Assembly: GCF_001267175.1 (NCBI RefSeq)
Contig: NZ_CP012358.1
Span: forward strand, 722,501-786,500
DNA: 64,000 bases
DNA from: Thiopseudomonas alkaliphila
GTDB lineage: Bacteria; Pseudomonadota; Gammaproteobacteria; Pseudomonadales; Pseudomonadaceae
Direction of reading: 5' to 3'
Of this stretch, positions 42,652 to 51,214 are shown piece after piece. The notes below the pieces were generated by a model. That model did no database searches. It had not been told where the DNA came from and saw only the letters and a program-made list of their open reading frames with translations. The stretch's first letter is position 1. Every line of letters starts with the position of its first letter. The translations under genes and the position numbers were made by a program.

Positions 42652-44004
42652 TTACATTAACGGTAAGGTGTAGTTAACAATCACGCGGTTTTGGTCAACG
42701 TTTTTGTCGGCGCCGCTGCGGAAAGTTGCGTTACGGTAAGACAGGGTCACGTTCTTAAAGGTGCCTTCTTGAACGGTGTAATCTAAGCGTAAGTCACGCT
42801 CCCATTCTTTGGCACTCGACTTGTCTTTAACCTGAATATTATTACCACGCAGGTAAGCCGCACCAGCTTTCAGTCCTGGCATGCCTAAGTCAGCAAAGTC
42901 ATAGGTGTAATCAACAAAGGTAGTACGCTCACCAGCTTTAGTAAAGCTGTTGGCTAAGCGGTCAGTATGCAGATAAAGTGATGCACCAGCAGCCCCTTCA
43001 CCTGTACCGCCTTGGTTTAGCTGTACAAAGTTACTGCCGGTAGATACCCGCTGATGACCTAACATTAACGCATGGGCATCCATCTTATAGGTGAAGGCTA
43101 AGCTCCAAGTATTGTTGTCGATTTTACCATTACCATTTTTGGTATAACCGCCAACGCTATAACCCTCAGCACGACCTGCAGCGTTTTTATTATTACCATC
43201 TGCGGTGGTGCGGAAGTAACGTAAGTCAGTGTTTAAGCTGCGCTTCTCGCCCAGTTCCCAGTTATGGTTTAAGCCGAGGAAGTTTTGCTTGTAGTAATCT
43301 TCTAATTTAGCAAAGTAGTACTGCGCTTTTAGGTCAGGCATTGCTTGCCAATCACCACCAGCGAACCAGAACTTATTGCTCTCAGCGCTACCGCCAGCTA
43401 CGGCCAAGCCGCTGCGGTTAGTGGATGAACGACCCACTGCGTGGTTAATTAAACCACCGGTTAAGGTCAGGTTGTCGATCTCTTTAGAAGTGATCTGACC
43501 ACCTTCAAACATTTGCGGCAGTAAACGACCATCGTTATTAATCAAGATCGGCAGTTTTGGCTGTAAAGTACCGATACGCGCCTCGGTTTCAGAGACACGC
43601 ATTTTTGCAGTTAAACCTAACTTGCTGTATTCGCTGCGGGCTTTACCATTGCTCTTGGTTGGGAAGAGTTGGCCAGGTACGCGGGTTTGATCAACTTTTC
43701 CTGCTTTACGATTAGTTTCTTTACCACCGCCATCTAAACGCAGGCCCAACATAGCTACTGCATCTAAACCAAAACCTACAGTACCTTCAGTAAAACCAGA
43801 CTGTACGTTTAATACAAAGCCTTGGCCCCACTCTTCGCTTTGACCGTTATTAGCTTCACGAATATCGTTATTGAAGTACAGATTGCGCATCTGTAGATTA
43901 GCTTTAGTATCGTTTACAAAGTCGGCTTGCGCCACGCTTGGGGCAACAAGTGCTACGCCAGCTGCTGATAAAGCAATCATGCGAGCAAGAGGTTTAATAT
44001 CCAT
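42652..44004 (-). CDS. OprD-family outer membrane porin
   Basis: The 450-residue protein has a signal peptide ending VAQA before DFVND, and a beta-barrel of the OprD family, which takes up basic amino acids, peptides or aromatic and organic acids depending on the member. Typical features are the early LQMRNLYFNNDIR strand, EWGQGFVLNVQSGFTEGTVGFGLDA with VAMLGLRLDGG, the LPILINNDGRLLPQMFEG block, and the final VDQNRVIVNYTLPLM strand. The substrate cannot be assigned. AGGGAG lies seven bases upstream of the ATG. The long upstream region and a terminator show it is monocistronic. Confidence 0.93.
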   Translation of the reverse strand: MDIKPLARMIALSAAGVALVAPSVAQADFVNDTKANLQMRNLYFNNDIREANNGQSEEWGQGFVLNVQSGFTEGTVGFGLDAVAMLGLRLDGGGKETNRKAGKVDQTRVPGQLFPTKSNGKARSEYSKLGLTAKMRVSETEARIGTLQPKLPILINNDGRLLPQMFEGGQITSKEIDNLTLTGGLINHAVGRSSTNRSGLAVAGGSAESNKFWFAGGDWQAMPDLKAQYYFAKLEDYYKQNFLGLNHNWELGEKRSLNTDLRYFRTTADGNNKNAAGRAEGYSVGGYTKNGNGKIDNNTWSLAFTYKMDAHALMLGHQRVSTGSNFVQLNQGGTGEGAAGASLYLHTDRLANSFTKAGERTTFVDYTYDFADLGMPGLKAGAAYLRGNNIQVKDKSSAKEWERDLRLDYTVQEGTFKNVTLSYRNATFRSGADKNVDQNRVIVNYTLPLM

Positions 44005-44313
44005 CAGTTTCTCCCTGGGTTTAACACGGGCTTATTAAGCTTGAGTCAGCTTTATAAGCTGCTTGCTTTTCTATCGTTATGTCATTTAAAACGCGCACAC
44101 TGTACTTTTTTTTCAGTAATTTCGCCAGCATTAAGTCAGGCGCATGACCATAGGATGACATTTATGTGATTTCATCTAAAAACATTATTAGCGAGCCAAG
44201 CTCTTAAGCCATTGAGCTAAATCAACGGAGCTAAGTTTTCTCAAGCGCTGTCCAAGACTACGTTTTACCTAGGCAGTTTGCTACTATACCAAGCCTTAGA
44301 TTAGGGGCTTTAC
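44005..44313. other. Intergenic region upstream of the porin gene and the kinase-like gene
   Basis: This divergent 309-base region must contain the promoters of both the porin gene (minus) and the kinase-like gene (plus). It is AT-rich near 44100-44200. I see no RNA gene, no repeat and no consensus operator that I can support. The porin ribosome-binding site is at its left edge. Confidence 0.5.
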
Positions 44314-44952
44314 ATGCAGATTCTTTCAGCAGCTGACTACTTACAATTAACACAAGATGCACGGATTCTTGAGCAAGATGGATTTGGGGTAAAGGTACTG
44401 GCCTTAACCGATGGCAATATCCTTAAGTTGTTTCGGCGCAAACGCTTGATTACTTCAGCCGCGCTTTGGCCCTATGCCAAGCGTTTTGCCACTAATGCCA
44501 CAAAACTTAAGCAGCTGGGCGTACCCAGCCCTGATATTTTGCAGCTCTATAAGGTGCCCCATATAGAGCGCGATGCGGTGTATTATCGACCACTCCCCGG
44601 GCTGACTCTGCGCCAATTACAGTCGAGCGAGCACACAGCACAGGTGCCTGATAATCTATTTGTATTACTGGCTGAGTTTGTCGCCAAACTGCATCATAGC
44701 GGGGTGTATTTTCGTTCAATCCACTTCGGTAATATTGTACTGACCCCCGAGCAGCACTTAGGCTTAATTGATATTGCCGATCTAAAAACCCAAAGACGCG
44801 CACTGTCAGGCCATCAACGGCAGCGTAACTTTAAACATATGCTGCGTGATACTGAGGATCGTGCTTGGTTAGCTAGCGCCAAGTATGGTGATTTCGCCCA
44901 GCATTATCAGGACTTAACCGGCTACCCTGTGCCTACACTAGGCCTGAACTAA
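44314..44952 (+). CDS. Kinase-like protein of the toluene-tolerance / WaaP-like group
   Basis: The 212-residue protein resembles small kinase-fold proteins, often annotated as toluene tolerance proteins, found in Pseudomonas. The N-terminus has a glycine- and lysine-containing segment (GNILKLFRRKR) like the nucleotide-binding beta strands. The catalytic-loop position reads GVYFRSIHFGNIVL, where a true kinase would have H-R-D, and the metal-binding position reads GLIDIADLK in place of D-F-G. Activity is therefore uncertain. An LPS-core or aminoglycoside-like substrate can only be guessed. The next gene is a DUF2333 protein, 65 bases downstream. Confidence 0.75.
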   Translation: MQILSAADYLQLTQDARILEQDGFGVKVLALTDGNILKLFRRKRLITSAALWPYAKRFATNATKLKQLGVPSPDILQLYKVPHIERDAVYYRPLPGLTLRQLQSSEHTAQVPDNLFVLLAEFVAKLHHSGVYFRSIHFGNIVLTPEQHLGLIDIADLKTQRRALSGHQRQRNFKHMLRDTEDRAWLASAKYGDFAQHYQDLTGYPVPTLGLN

Positions 44953-45017
44953 CCCTAAAAGCGCTACTCTACTTAATCTTCATTTTCCAACTTTGCGTTA
45001 ACTTAAGGAGCTGACCA

Positions 45018-46073
45018 ATGCTCAACTGGAAACATCGCACCAAAGATCAGATTAATAACTCCGCCGAGGGCGTGAGAAGTTATCTCAAAGGCATTTGGTT
45101 TAGTCGTGCCGTCACTGGCACCTTGGTCTTACTGTTAATCGTTAATATTGCTGTTGGCTGGTACTGGAGCCAAGAACCCGATAACTTTCCAGTTAAGCAA
45201 ACCACTCAAGCCGCTGCCGAAGCCGCTCAGCGAGAAGTCGTGGTTGGCTACACCACCGTCGAAACCGTCAAGCAAATTACCCAAGTGTTGCTTAATAAAC
45301 CCGGTGGTTATCTAAGTAATGACGTCACGCCACCGTCAATTTTTTTAGATAATATTCCTTCTTGGGAATATGGCGTGATTGTACAAGTACGGGATATTTC
45401 CCGCGCCTTGCGCAAAGATTTTGCTCGTTCGCAGTCACAATCCACGGAAGACCCAGATCTTGCTAAAGCCGAACCAAAATTTAACTTTGATCATAAAAGC
45501 TGGGCCTTTCCAGCCACCGAAGATGAGTATCGGATGGGGATTAAATACCTTGATCGTTACTTGAAAAATTTGGCTGACCCCAGCAAAGATAAAGTACAGT
45601 TTTATGCCCGCGCCGATAACCTCAATAACTGGCTAGGTGATGTAGCTACCCGTCTTGGTTCTTTATCCCAACGTTTATCTTCAAGTATTGGTAAGGCGCA
45701 CCTGCAAACCTTGCAAAGTCAGCCTTCTTCAATAGAAACCGCCAACCTTGGTAGCGAGGCCTTAACCAAAACCCCGTGGATGCAAATTGATAACGTGTTC
45801 TACGAAGCCCGTGGCCAAGCCTGGGCACTGGCACATTTATTGCGAGCGATTGAAGTGGACTTTGGCGATGTACTGGAAAAGAAAAGCGCCCTCACCAGCT
45901 TGCGGCAAATTATTCGTGAGTTAGAAGATGCCCAAGAGCCACTGTGGAGCCCAATGGTCTTAAACGGTGATGGCTACGGTATTTTAGCCAACCACTCACT
46001 GGTGATGGCCAACTATATTTCACGGGCGAACGCCGCCATTATCGAGCTGCGCCAGCTACTCTCTCAAGGCTAA
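45018..46073 (+). CDS. DUF2333 family protein
   Basis: The 351-residue protein has one transmembrane helix near residues 32-50 (TGTLVLLLIVNIAVGWYW), so most of it is periplasmic. The sequence matches DUF2333 proteins of Pseudomonas and relatives: the conserved GGYLSNDVTPPSIFLDNIPSWEYG, WAFPATEDEYR and VLNGDGYGILANHSLVMANYISRANAA blocks, given here by their recognisable cores. No function is established. AAGGAG lies nine bases upstream of the ATG. A strong terminator follows. Confidence 0.88.
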   Translation: MLNWKHRTKDQINNSAEGVRSYLKGIWFSRAVTGTLVLLLIVNIAVGWYWSQEPDNFPVKQTTQAAAEAAQREVVVGYTTVETVKQITQVLLNKPGGYLSNDVTPPSIFLDNIPSWEYGVIVQVRDISRALRKDFARSQSQSTEDPDLAKAEPKFNFDHKSWAFPATEDEYRMGIKYLDRYLKNLADPSKDKVQFYARADNLNNWLGDVATRLGSLSQRLSSSIGKAHLQTLQSQPSSIETANLGSEALTKTPWMQIDNVFYEARGQAWALAHLLRAIEVDFGDVLEKKSALTSLRQIIRELEDAQEPLWSPMVLNGDGYGILANHSLVMANYISRANAAIIELRQLLSQG

Positions 46074-46094
46074 GCGCTAAATCAAGTAACCACA

Positions 46095-46133
46095 AAAAAC
46101 GCCCGATTCTTAACGAGAATTGGGCGTTTTTTT
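46095..46133 (+). terminator. Bidirectional terminator after the DUF2333 gene
   Basis: AAAAACGCCCGATTCT pairs with GAATTGGGCGTTTTTTT with a G-U and a small internal offset. A and T tracts lie on both sides, serving the DUF2333 gene and the convergent TPR/TonB operon. Confidence 0.88.
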
Positions 46134-46154
46134 ATTACCGTGGGTTTAATCCAA

Positions 46155-47216
46155 CTAAGGAGTCACCTGCGGCTTTAACCAGCGCTCTAACTGCGCGATA
46201 GCTGCTGCCTCTGCTCCCTGCTGCTTGGCCTTAACTAGCGCTTGCTGCCCCAACTCCAGCTGATCAACTTGTAAGGCTAACTGCGCTACCGCCAACCAGT
46301 CCTCAGCCTGCTGATAAGTATCGGCCAGTTCACGAAATAAGCGCAACGCTAATTCTCGCTCTTTAGCCTGCCAATACAAGTGGGCTAATTGGGTTTGACT
46401 GGCTTGGGTTGAAGGAACCTGCTGTCGCTCTAACAGCCCTTGCAATAAGTGCGCTGCCTGCCATGGCTGACCACTCACCTGAGCAAGCTCCACCATGCGC
46501 TGCCAATCTTCTGCAGTCAGTGGCAACTGTTTGACATAAGCGGCATGCAAGGTACTAAACGCCCCCAGCCAATCTTCGGCACGCTGCTGGATCGCTGCTA
46601 ATTGCCGCCAGTGGGCGGTATTCTCTGGCGCTTGTAGCAACAATTGCCGCTGCCAAATAGCAGCCACCGTGTAATCTTCTTGTTTAAGCGCTGCAGCCAA
46701 TAGGGACTGAAACGAATCCAATGCTAGGTTTTCTGCACTTAACTGCTGCGCTAACTGCCTAACCGCCTGGGTTTTACCTAACGCTTGCAGCGCTTGAATC
46801 TCTAGCAATTGGCGCTGAGGAGTTACTGGCAACAGAGCCAATTGCGCTAAAGCGGCTTGATAACGGCCTTGGGCCAGCGCTAACTCGACAAAATTTTGCC
46901 GATCTTCACTGGCTTGAGCGGCGGTTAGCTGACCGCTTTGCAGGGCTTTTTGCAAGTAATCCAAGGTGGCGGCATAGTCTTGCTCGCTCCAACTTAGATA
47001 GGCCAAGCTACGCCAAACCAGCGCTTGCTCGGCGCTCTTAGCTTTTAACTGCAGACGCCCAAGCAACTGCTTAGCCGCTGCGGTTTGCCCTTGTTGCTGC
47101 TGAGCTTGGGCCTGCTGCAAAGCGTTCAGCACCTCTGGCTGAATGACTTGAGCCGACCAGGCACTAGCGCTAATCACTGTTAAACAAGTAGCCGCTAGCC
47201 AAGCTTTGATTGCCAT
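46155..47216 (-). CDS. Tetratricopeptide-repeat protein of the TonB2-type operon
   Basis: The 353-residue protein starts with a signal peptide ending WSA before QVIQPEV and then consists of helical TPR-like repeats rich in A, Q and L. It is the last gene of a six-gene operon and its ATG follows directly after the tonB stop codon (TAAATG). In Vibrio TonB2-type clusters a TPR protein occupies this place. It is expected to be periplasmic and to help TonB-dependent uptake. Its precise role is unknown. Confidence 0.85.
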   Translation of the reverse strand: MAIKAWLAATCLTVISASAWSAQVIQPEVLNALQQAQAQQQQGQTAAAKQLLGRLQLKAKSAEQALVWRSLAYLSWSEQDYAATLDYLQKALQSGQLTAAQASEDRQNFVELALAQGRYQAALAQLALLPVTPQRQLLEIQALQALGKTQAVRQLAQQLSAENLALDSFQSLLAAALKQEDYTVAAIWQRQLLLQAPENTAHWRQLAAIQQRAEDWLGAFSTLHAAYVKQLPLTAEDWQRMVELAQVSGQPWQAAHLLQGLLERQQVPSTQASQTQLAHLYWQAKERELALRLFRELADTYQQAEDWLAVAQLALQVDQLELGQQALVKAKQQGAEAAAIAQLERWLKPQVTP

Positions 47217-48017
47217 TTATCGCCCTCTGCCTTGAATTTTAAACTCAATGACTTTTTCTCCCCGCTGCTCGACCGGCTGCCCTTGCTGGCGACCTGGGGT
47301 AAACTTCCATAAAGCGGCTACTCGCTTAGCCTCGTTATCAAAGATGTTCTTAGGTGACGCTTCTAAAATCCTAATATCGCGAGTAGCTCCGGTTTTAGTG
47401 ATCACAAAGCCCACTTTTACATAGCCTTGGATTCCACGACGTTGCGCCATCTTCGGATAATTAATTTTTACCGCATTAGTCGGCTGGGCATTCTTACTAA
47501 CACCTAACGGTTGCTCTGCAGCAGGAGCGCTAGGCGCCTGAGCTTTACTGTCAACCGTCGCCTGACTACTTGAACTAGTCGTGCTACTGGAGGATGGCGT
47601 AGCAGCGGCTTTCGGTGCCTCAGTTGCTGGTTTAGGCTTTACTTGAGGCTTGGGTTTAGGTTTGGGCTGTTTCTTTGGCTCCGCTTTCACCCCTTCTAAG
47701 CTGGGAGTGGGTGCGGTTTTAATCTGTACCTTGCTGGCCACAGGTACTGGCTCCACATCCACCACTGCTTTTAACGCTGTAGGCGGCTCAGGCTGTAGCA
47801 CCTCAGGCACCTCCGTCGGCGGGGGCGGTGGCTCAGGCAAATTGGGACGCACTTTAGCAGGAGGCTCAGGACTACTGCTGGGCATCGCTATAAACTGTGC
47901 CATTTGCACCGGCGGCTGACTTTGCTCACGGGTGGCCGGAGTAATCATAATTAGCATCAGCACAAAGCTGGCTAAGACAATAGCCACTGCCACCAACAGC
48001 GATACAGTCCAACGCAT
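47217..48017 (-). CDS. TonB-family energy transducer
   Basis: The 266-residue protein has an N-terminal membrane anchor (SLLVAVAIVLASFVLMLIM), a long proline- and lysine-rich spacer (residues 35-170, with PKPKPKP runs and a serine-rich stretch) and a C-terminal TonB fold with YPKMAQRRGIQGYVKVGF and ALWKFTPGRQ. It couples the proton-driven ExbB-ExbD motor to outer membrane receptors. The serine/threonine block near residue 145 is low complexity. The gene lies two bases after exbD. Confidence 0.93.
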   Translation of the reverse strand: MRWTVSLLVAVAIVLASFVLMLIMITPATREQSQPPVQMAQFIAMPSSSPEPPAKVRPNLPEPPPPPTEVPEVLQPEPPTALKAVVDVEPVPVASKVQIKTAPTPSLEGVKAEPKKQPKPKPKPQVKPKPATEAPKAAATPSSSSTTSSSSQATVDSKAQAPSAPAAEQPLGVSKNAQPTNAVKINYPKMAQRRGIQGYVKVGFVITKTGATRDIRILEASPKNIFDNEAKRVAALWKFTPGRQQGQPVEQRGEKVIEFKIQGRGR

Positions 48018-48019
48018 AA

Positions 48020-48433
48020 TTACCGAGACTCCGTTGAGGCAGCTAAAGCAACATCGGTTACTCCAGCTAAACGCGCCTGATCCATCACCTGCACCACCAA
48101 ACCTGTTCGCGCCTCTTGATCGGCTTGCACTACCACTAAGCCTTCTGGGTGTTCTTGGCGTAAGCGTTCAACATGACTGCGCACACTGCGTACATCCACC
48201 GCTTGCTTATCTAACCAAACCTGGCCATCTGCAGTCACTGCAATCAAAATATTGGCATTATCTTGGGCACTTGCTGAGTTGGCCTGTGGACGATTGACCT
48301 CAACTCCAGACTCTTTAATAAAGGTGCTAGTCACGATAAAGAAAATCAGCATGATAAACACCACATCCAGCATCGGGGTTAAATCGATGCCGGTGTCCTC
48401 TACCGCCTGATCACTGTAACGACGTCTTCTCAT
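48020..48433 (-). CDS. ExbD/TolR-family biopolymer transport protein
   Basis: The 137-residue protein has a short cytosolic N-terminus, one membrane helix with the conserved proton-path aspartate in DLTPMLDVVFIMLIFFIVT, and a periplasmic domain ending VMDQARLAGVTDVALA. With the two ExbB/TolQ-type proteins encoded upstream it forms the motor of the operon. The gene is 12 bases downstream of exbB. Confidence 0.95.
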   Translation of the reverse strand: MRRRRYSDQAVEDTGIDLTPMLDVVFIMLIFFIVTSTFIKESGVEVNRPQANSASAQDNANILIAVTADGQVWLDKQAVDVRSVRSHVERLRQEHPEGLVVVQADQEARTGLVVQVMDQARLAGVTDVALAASTESR

Positions 48434-48445
48434 ATTCTGTTCCTA

Positions 48446-48997
48446 CTACTCCGCCCGCAACTGATCGGCTAATTGCGCCAAGGCACGACGCGCATTGCGC
48501 TCTAAGCGCGCCAAACTAAATAACCCACCAATGGCTAATACCATGCCAGCTAAGGTAGGCAGGGTTGCCTGCCACACGCCGGCTGCCATTGCTCGCGGAT
48601 TACCAGCTCCATTAATTGCCAGCACATCAAATACCGCAACCATGCCCGTGACCGTACCCAGCAGCCCCAGCAAAGGAAACATCGCTACCAAGGTTTTAGT
48701 CACTGTTAAGGGGGTCAGCAGCTGCAAGTGCGCCTGCGCCAACCAGGCACTACGCACCGAGCGCGGCCAGTATTGATGCTCGGCGTCTAAACATAGTTGC
48801 TGCCAAGCCTGTTTGCGCTCTTTAGCCCAGGTTGGAAAAATGCGTTGGGTATACCACAAGCGCTCCAGCACTAGTGTCCAAAACAATACACACAACGCAG
48901 CCAGCACCCACATTACAAAGCCGCCCGCCGCCATCAGATCTAATAGCTCATGGCTACTATCAATTAACCAAAACCAAAGGCTTTGCCAATTACTCAC
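48446..48997 (-). CDS. ExbB/MotA/TolQ-family proton channel protein
   Basis: The 183-residue protein has three membrane helices. GGFVMWVLAALCVLFWTLVLERLW is the first. The later FPLLGLLGTVTGMVAVFDVLAINGAGNPRAMAAGVWQAT block is the MotA/TolQ/ExbB signature, abbreviated here by its G-L-L-G-T-V-x-G-M core. It is the shorter of two MotA/TolQ/ExbB proteins in this operon. The ATG overlaps the preceding ttpC-like gene by eight bases. Confidence 0.93.
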   Translation of the reverse strand: MSNWQSLWFWLIDSSHELLDLMAAGGFVMWVLAALCVLFWTLVLERLWYTQRIFPTWAKERKQAWQQLCLDAEHQYWPRSVRSAWLAQAHLQLLTPLTVTKTLVAMFPLLGLLGTVTGMVAVFDVLAINGAGNPRAMAAGVWQATLPTLAGMVLAIGGLFSLARLERNARRALAQLADQLRAE

Positions 48998-50333
48998 GGG
49001 ATTTTTTTCCTGATAAATGCAGCGCTAACAAGCCAACCGACTGCTGCTCTAGTAATTGCACTAAGCCTTTGCTGCGTGCAGCCAAAATGCTATGCAAGAA
49101 CAACAGCGGAATCGCTACTACTAAGCCCTCTACAGTCGTTACCAGCGCTTGGGAAATACCGTCAGCCATTAAACGCGAATCACCGCCACCACTTTGGGTA
49201 ATGGCTTGGAAGGTAATAATCATCCCGGTTACCGTACCCAACAGCCCCAGCAAGGGTGCAACGGCTGCAAGTAGCTTTAATAAACCCTGACCACGCTCTA
49301 AACGTGGCGTCTCACGCATTACTGCTTCATCAAGCTTTAATTCTAAGGTTTCTAAGTCTTGTTCTGCAGGCTGCTCACCCAATGCCCCCAGTACTCGGCC
49401 TAAAGGGTTATTCGCTTGCGGCTGAGTCAGTTGCTGCATTTGCTTTTGCACGCTACGGGTCACTGCTTGTAACTGCAATAAACGCACTATCGCCAACAAC
49501 AGGCCAAAGGCGCCCAGAGTTAGAATCACCCAGCCAACTAAGCCGCCATGTTGCAATCTATTCCACAAGGTCGGCTGCTGCTGCAACTGCTCAACCAAGG
49601 AACCGCGGGTCGGATCTAAAGGAAATACCGCCAGCGCCTCTTGGCTATTTTTCCAAGCCTGTGCCGTTTTAACCACCTGCGGCTGACGGGGTAACAACTC
49701 AAAGGCCTGCTCACCGGCTTTATAGCTGAGATACCCCTGCTCGCTATAGGCTGAAAATGGCCCCACGCGAACAGCCGATTGCTGATGCTTATTGCCTTGG
49801 CCATCAATCACCGGTGCCATAAACTGGGCTACCTGTCCACTGGCGGTTAGGTCTTGCACTAAAAGCATCCAGTACTGCTCGATTTGCTCTGGGCTCAGCA
49901 CCTTCTGGGTTTTATTTAACTGCTCTAGCTGCGCAATGCGCTCGGGGTACTCAATATTTAATAAGCTATCTTGCCACTGCGCAGACATATCCCCAGCACT
50001 TTGTTTGATTGCTGCAAAGACTTCACCTAGCTCACCCACTTGCTGCTTTAGCTGCTGTGCTTGCTCGGCCAATTGCTGCTCATTGCGCTCAAAGGTTGTT
50101 TTTAACTTATCAGAGCTCGCTTGTAACTTTGCTAGCTGCTGTTTAGCTTCAGCGAGGATGCTGGCCTGCTGCTCTTTAGCAGCAATAAATTGCTGCTCAC
50201 GGGCCTGCATTTGCTGCTGCTCGTGCTGTTTAGTTTGCTGAATTTGCTCAAGCAACTGCTCGGGGCTAAGCGGTGCAGCTACTACCAAGCTACTAGCCAA
50301 CAGGGCACTTATTGCCAAGACTAAGCGCTTCAT
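48990..50333 (-). CDS. TtpC-like MotA/TolQ/ExbB protein with periplasmic coiled coil
   Basis: The 447-residue protein has a signal peptide ending VVAA before PLSPEQ, a long glutamine-rich coiled coil (residues 25-125), a periplasmic domain, and then a three-helix MotA/TolQ/ExbB channel domain from about residue 270 with LLGLLGTVTGMIITFQAITQSGGG. This layout is that of TtpC, a required additional component of Vibrio-type TonB2 systems. It overlaps the DUF3450 gene upstream by four bases and exbB downstream by eight. Confidence 0.92.
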   Translation of the reverse strand: MKRLVLAISALLASSLVVAAPLSPEQLLEQIQQTKQHEQQQMQAREQQFIAAKEQQASILAEAKQQLAKLQASSDKLKTTFERNEQQLAEQAQQLKQQVGELGEVFAAIKQSAGDMSAQWQDSLLNIEYPERIAQLEQLNKTQKVLSPEQIEQYWMLLVQDLTASGQVAQFMAPVIDGQGNKHQQSAVRVGPFSAYSEQGYLSYKAGEQAFELLPRQPQVVKTAQAWKNSQEALAVFPLDPTRGSLVEQLQQQPTLWNRLQHGGLVGWVILTLGAFGLLLAIVRLLQLQAVTRSVQKQMQQLTQPQANNPLGRVLGALGEQPAEQDLETLELKLDEAVMRETPRLERGQGLLKLLAAVAPLLGLLGTVTGMIITFQAITQSGGGDSRLMADGISQALVTTVEGLVVAIPLLFLHSILAARSKGLVQLLEQQSVGLLALHLSGKKSRE

Positions 50334-51103
50334 TGCTGATCTCCTTGGGTGGCTAAGGTAGTCACTGGCAACATCAGCCAGTCCGGTGATTTTTGTTGAC
50401 GGGCCATGCCTAAAGCCGCGGTCAATGGACGACGAGCGCTACTGGGCAACTCTTCCCAGCTTTGCTTCTGGCGGTTCCACCAGCCACTGGTATGGCCATC
50501 GGCGGTTTGGTAATACAGCATGCTGCGCCCCACCCGCAAAAACTCAACGGTTTTCTCTTCGCTGCCTTGTTGTAACTCACCACGCCAGGCCTCTAAGGTA
50601 CGGCCGTAATCGCTTTCAATTTGATAGGCTTCCAGTACCCGGCGATATTTCTCTGCTAGCGAAACATCGGCCCGCGCCACCAGCTGCTGCAAATGCGTGA
50701 TTCGTTCTTGACGTTCTTGGGGTAAAAAGGGCAAATCTGCCGCTACAAACTGTTCAAGTACCTGCAGCATTTGCTGTAAGTGCGGCGTCACAAACTCTTC
50801 AGCCGCGGCTAAATCAGCTAACTGCTGTGCATGGGTACTTTGCTCTTGTTGCTGCGCTTTAAGCAGATCTTCAAGCTGCTGATTGTAAGCCGTTAACGAT
50901 TGAATTTGCTTCAGCGTTTTACGGTAATCATTCAGCGCTGACTGAGTTGCACTGTCTAGCTGATCAATCTGCTGTTGGGATTGCTGCGCTGCTTGCGACA
51001 GCGTTTGAGTATCGGTTAACGCCTTATCCAGTGGATTGGCCAGCGCTAGCGGAGAACAGAGCGCTAAGCCCGCCAGCCAAGCACGAACACGTTTTTGCTG
51101 CAT
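50330..51103 (-). CDS. DUF3450 periplasmic protein, first gene of the TonB2-type operon
   Basis: The 257-residue protein has a signal peptide ending ALA before NPLDKAL, then a long coiled coil (residues 30-100) and the DUF3450 C-terminal segment with GRSMLYYQTADGHTSGWWNRQKQSWEEL, shortened here to its Y-Y-Q-T and W-W-N cores. DUF3450 genes are the usual first gene of TtpC-ExbB-ExbD-TonB-TPR operons. AAGGAA lies nine bases upstream of the ATG. A Fur box begins 35 bases upstream. No receptor gene is adjacent. Confidence 0.9.
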   Translation of the reverse strand: MQQKRVRAWLAGLALCSPLALANPLDKALTDTQTLSQAAQQSQQQIDQLDSATQSALNDYRKTLKQIQSLTAYNQQLEDLLKAQQQEQSTHAQQLADLAAAEEFVTPHLQQMLQVLEQFVAADLPFLPQERQERITHLQQLVARADVSLAEKYRRVLEAYQIESDYGRTLEAWRGELQQGSEEKTVEFLRVGRSMLYYQTADGHTSGWWNRQKQSWEELPSSARRPLTAALGMARQQKSPDWLMLPVTTLATQGDQQ

Positions 51104-51137
51104 TAGAGAGTATTCCTTGATCGACAGTCGCCTTAAA

Positions 51138-51156
51138 GAGAATGATTATCATCTTC
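51138..51156 (-). promoter_or_regulatory. Fur box upstream of the DUF3450-TtpC-ExbB-ExbD-TonB-TPR operon
   Basis: The 19 bases GAGAATGATTATCATCTTC match the Fur consensus GATAATGATAATCATTATC at 15 of 19 positions, including the central AATGAT/ATCAT palindrome. Its position just upstream of the first gene is where Fur would block the promoter. This predicts iron-repressed expression of the whole operon. Confidence 0.85.
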
Positions 51157-51214
51157 TAGTGAGATTTAATCAAGCCTCAATCGCACTCTGCCGAGCAAGT
51201 AGGCCCTCAAATGC

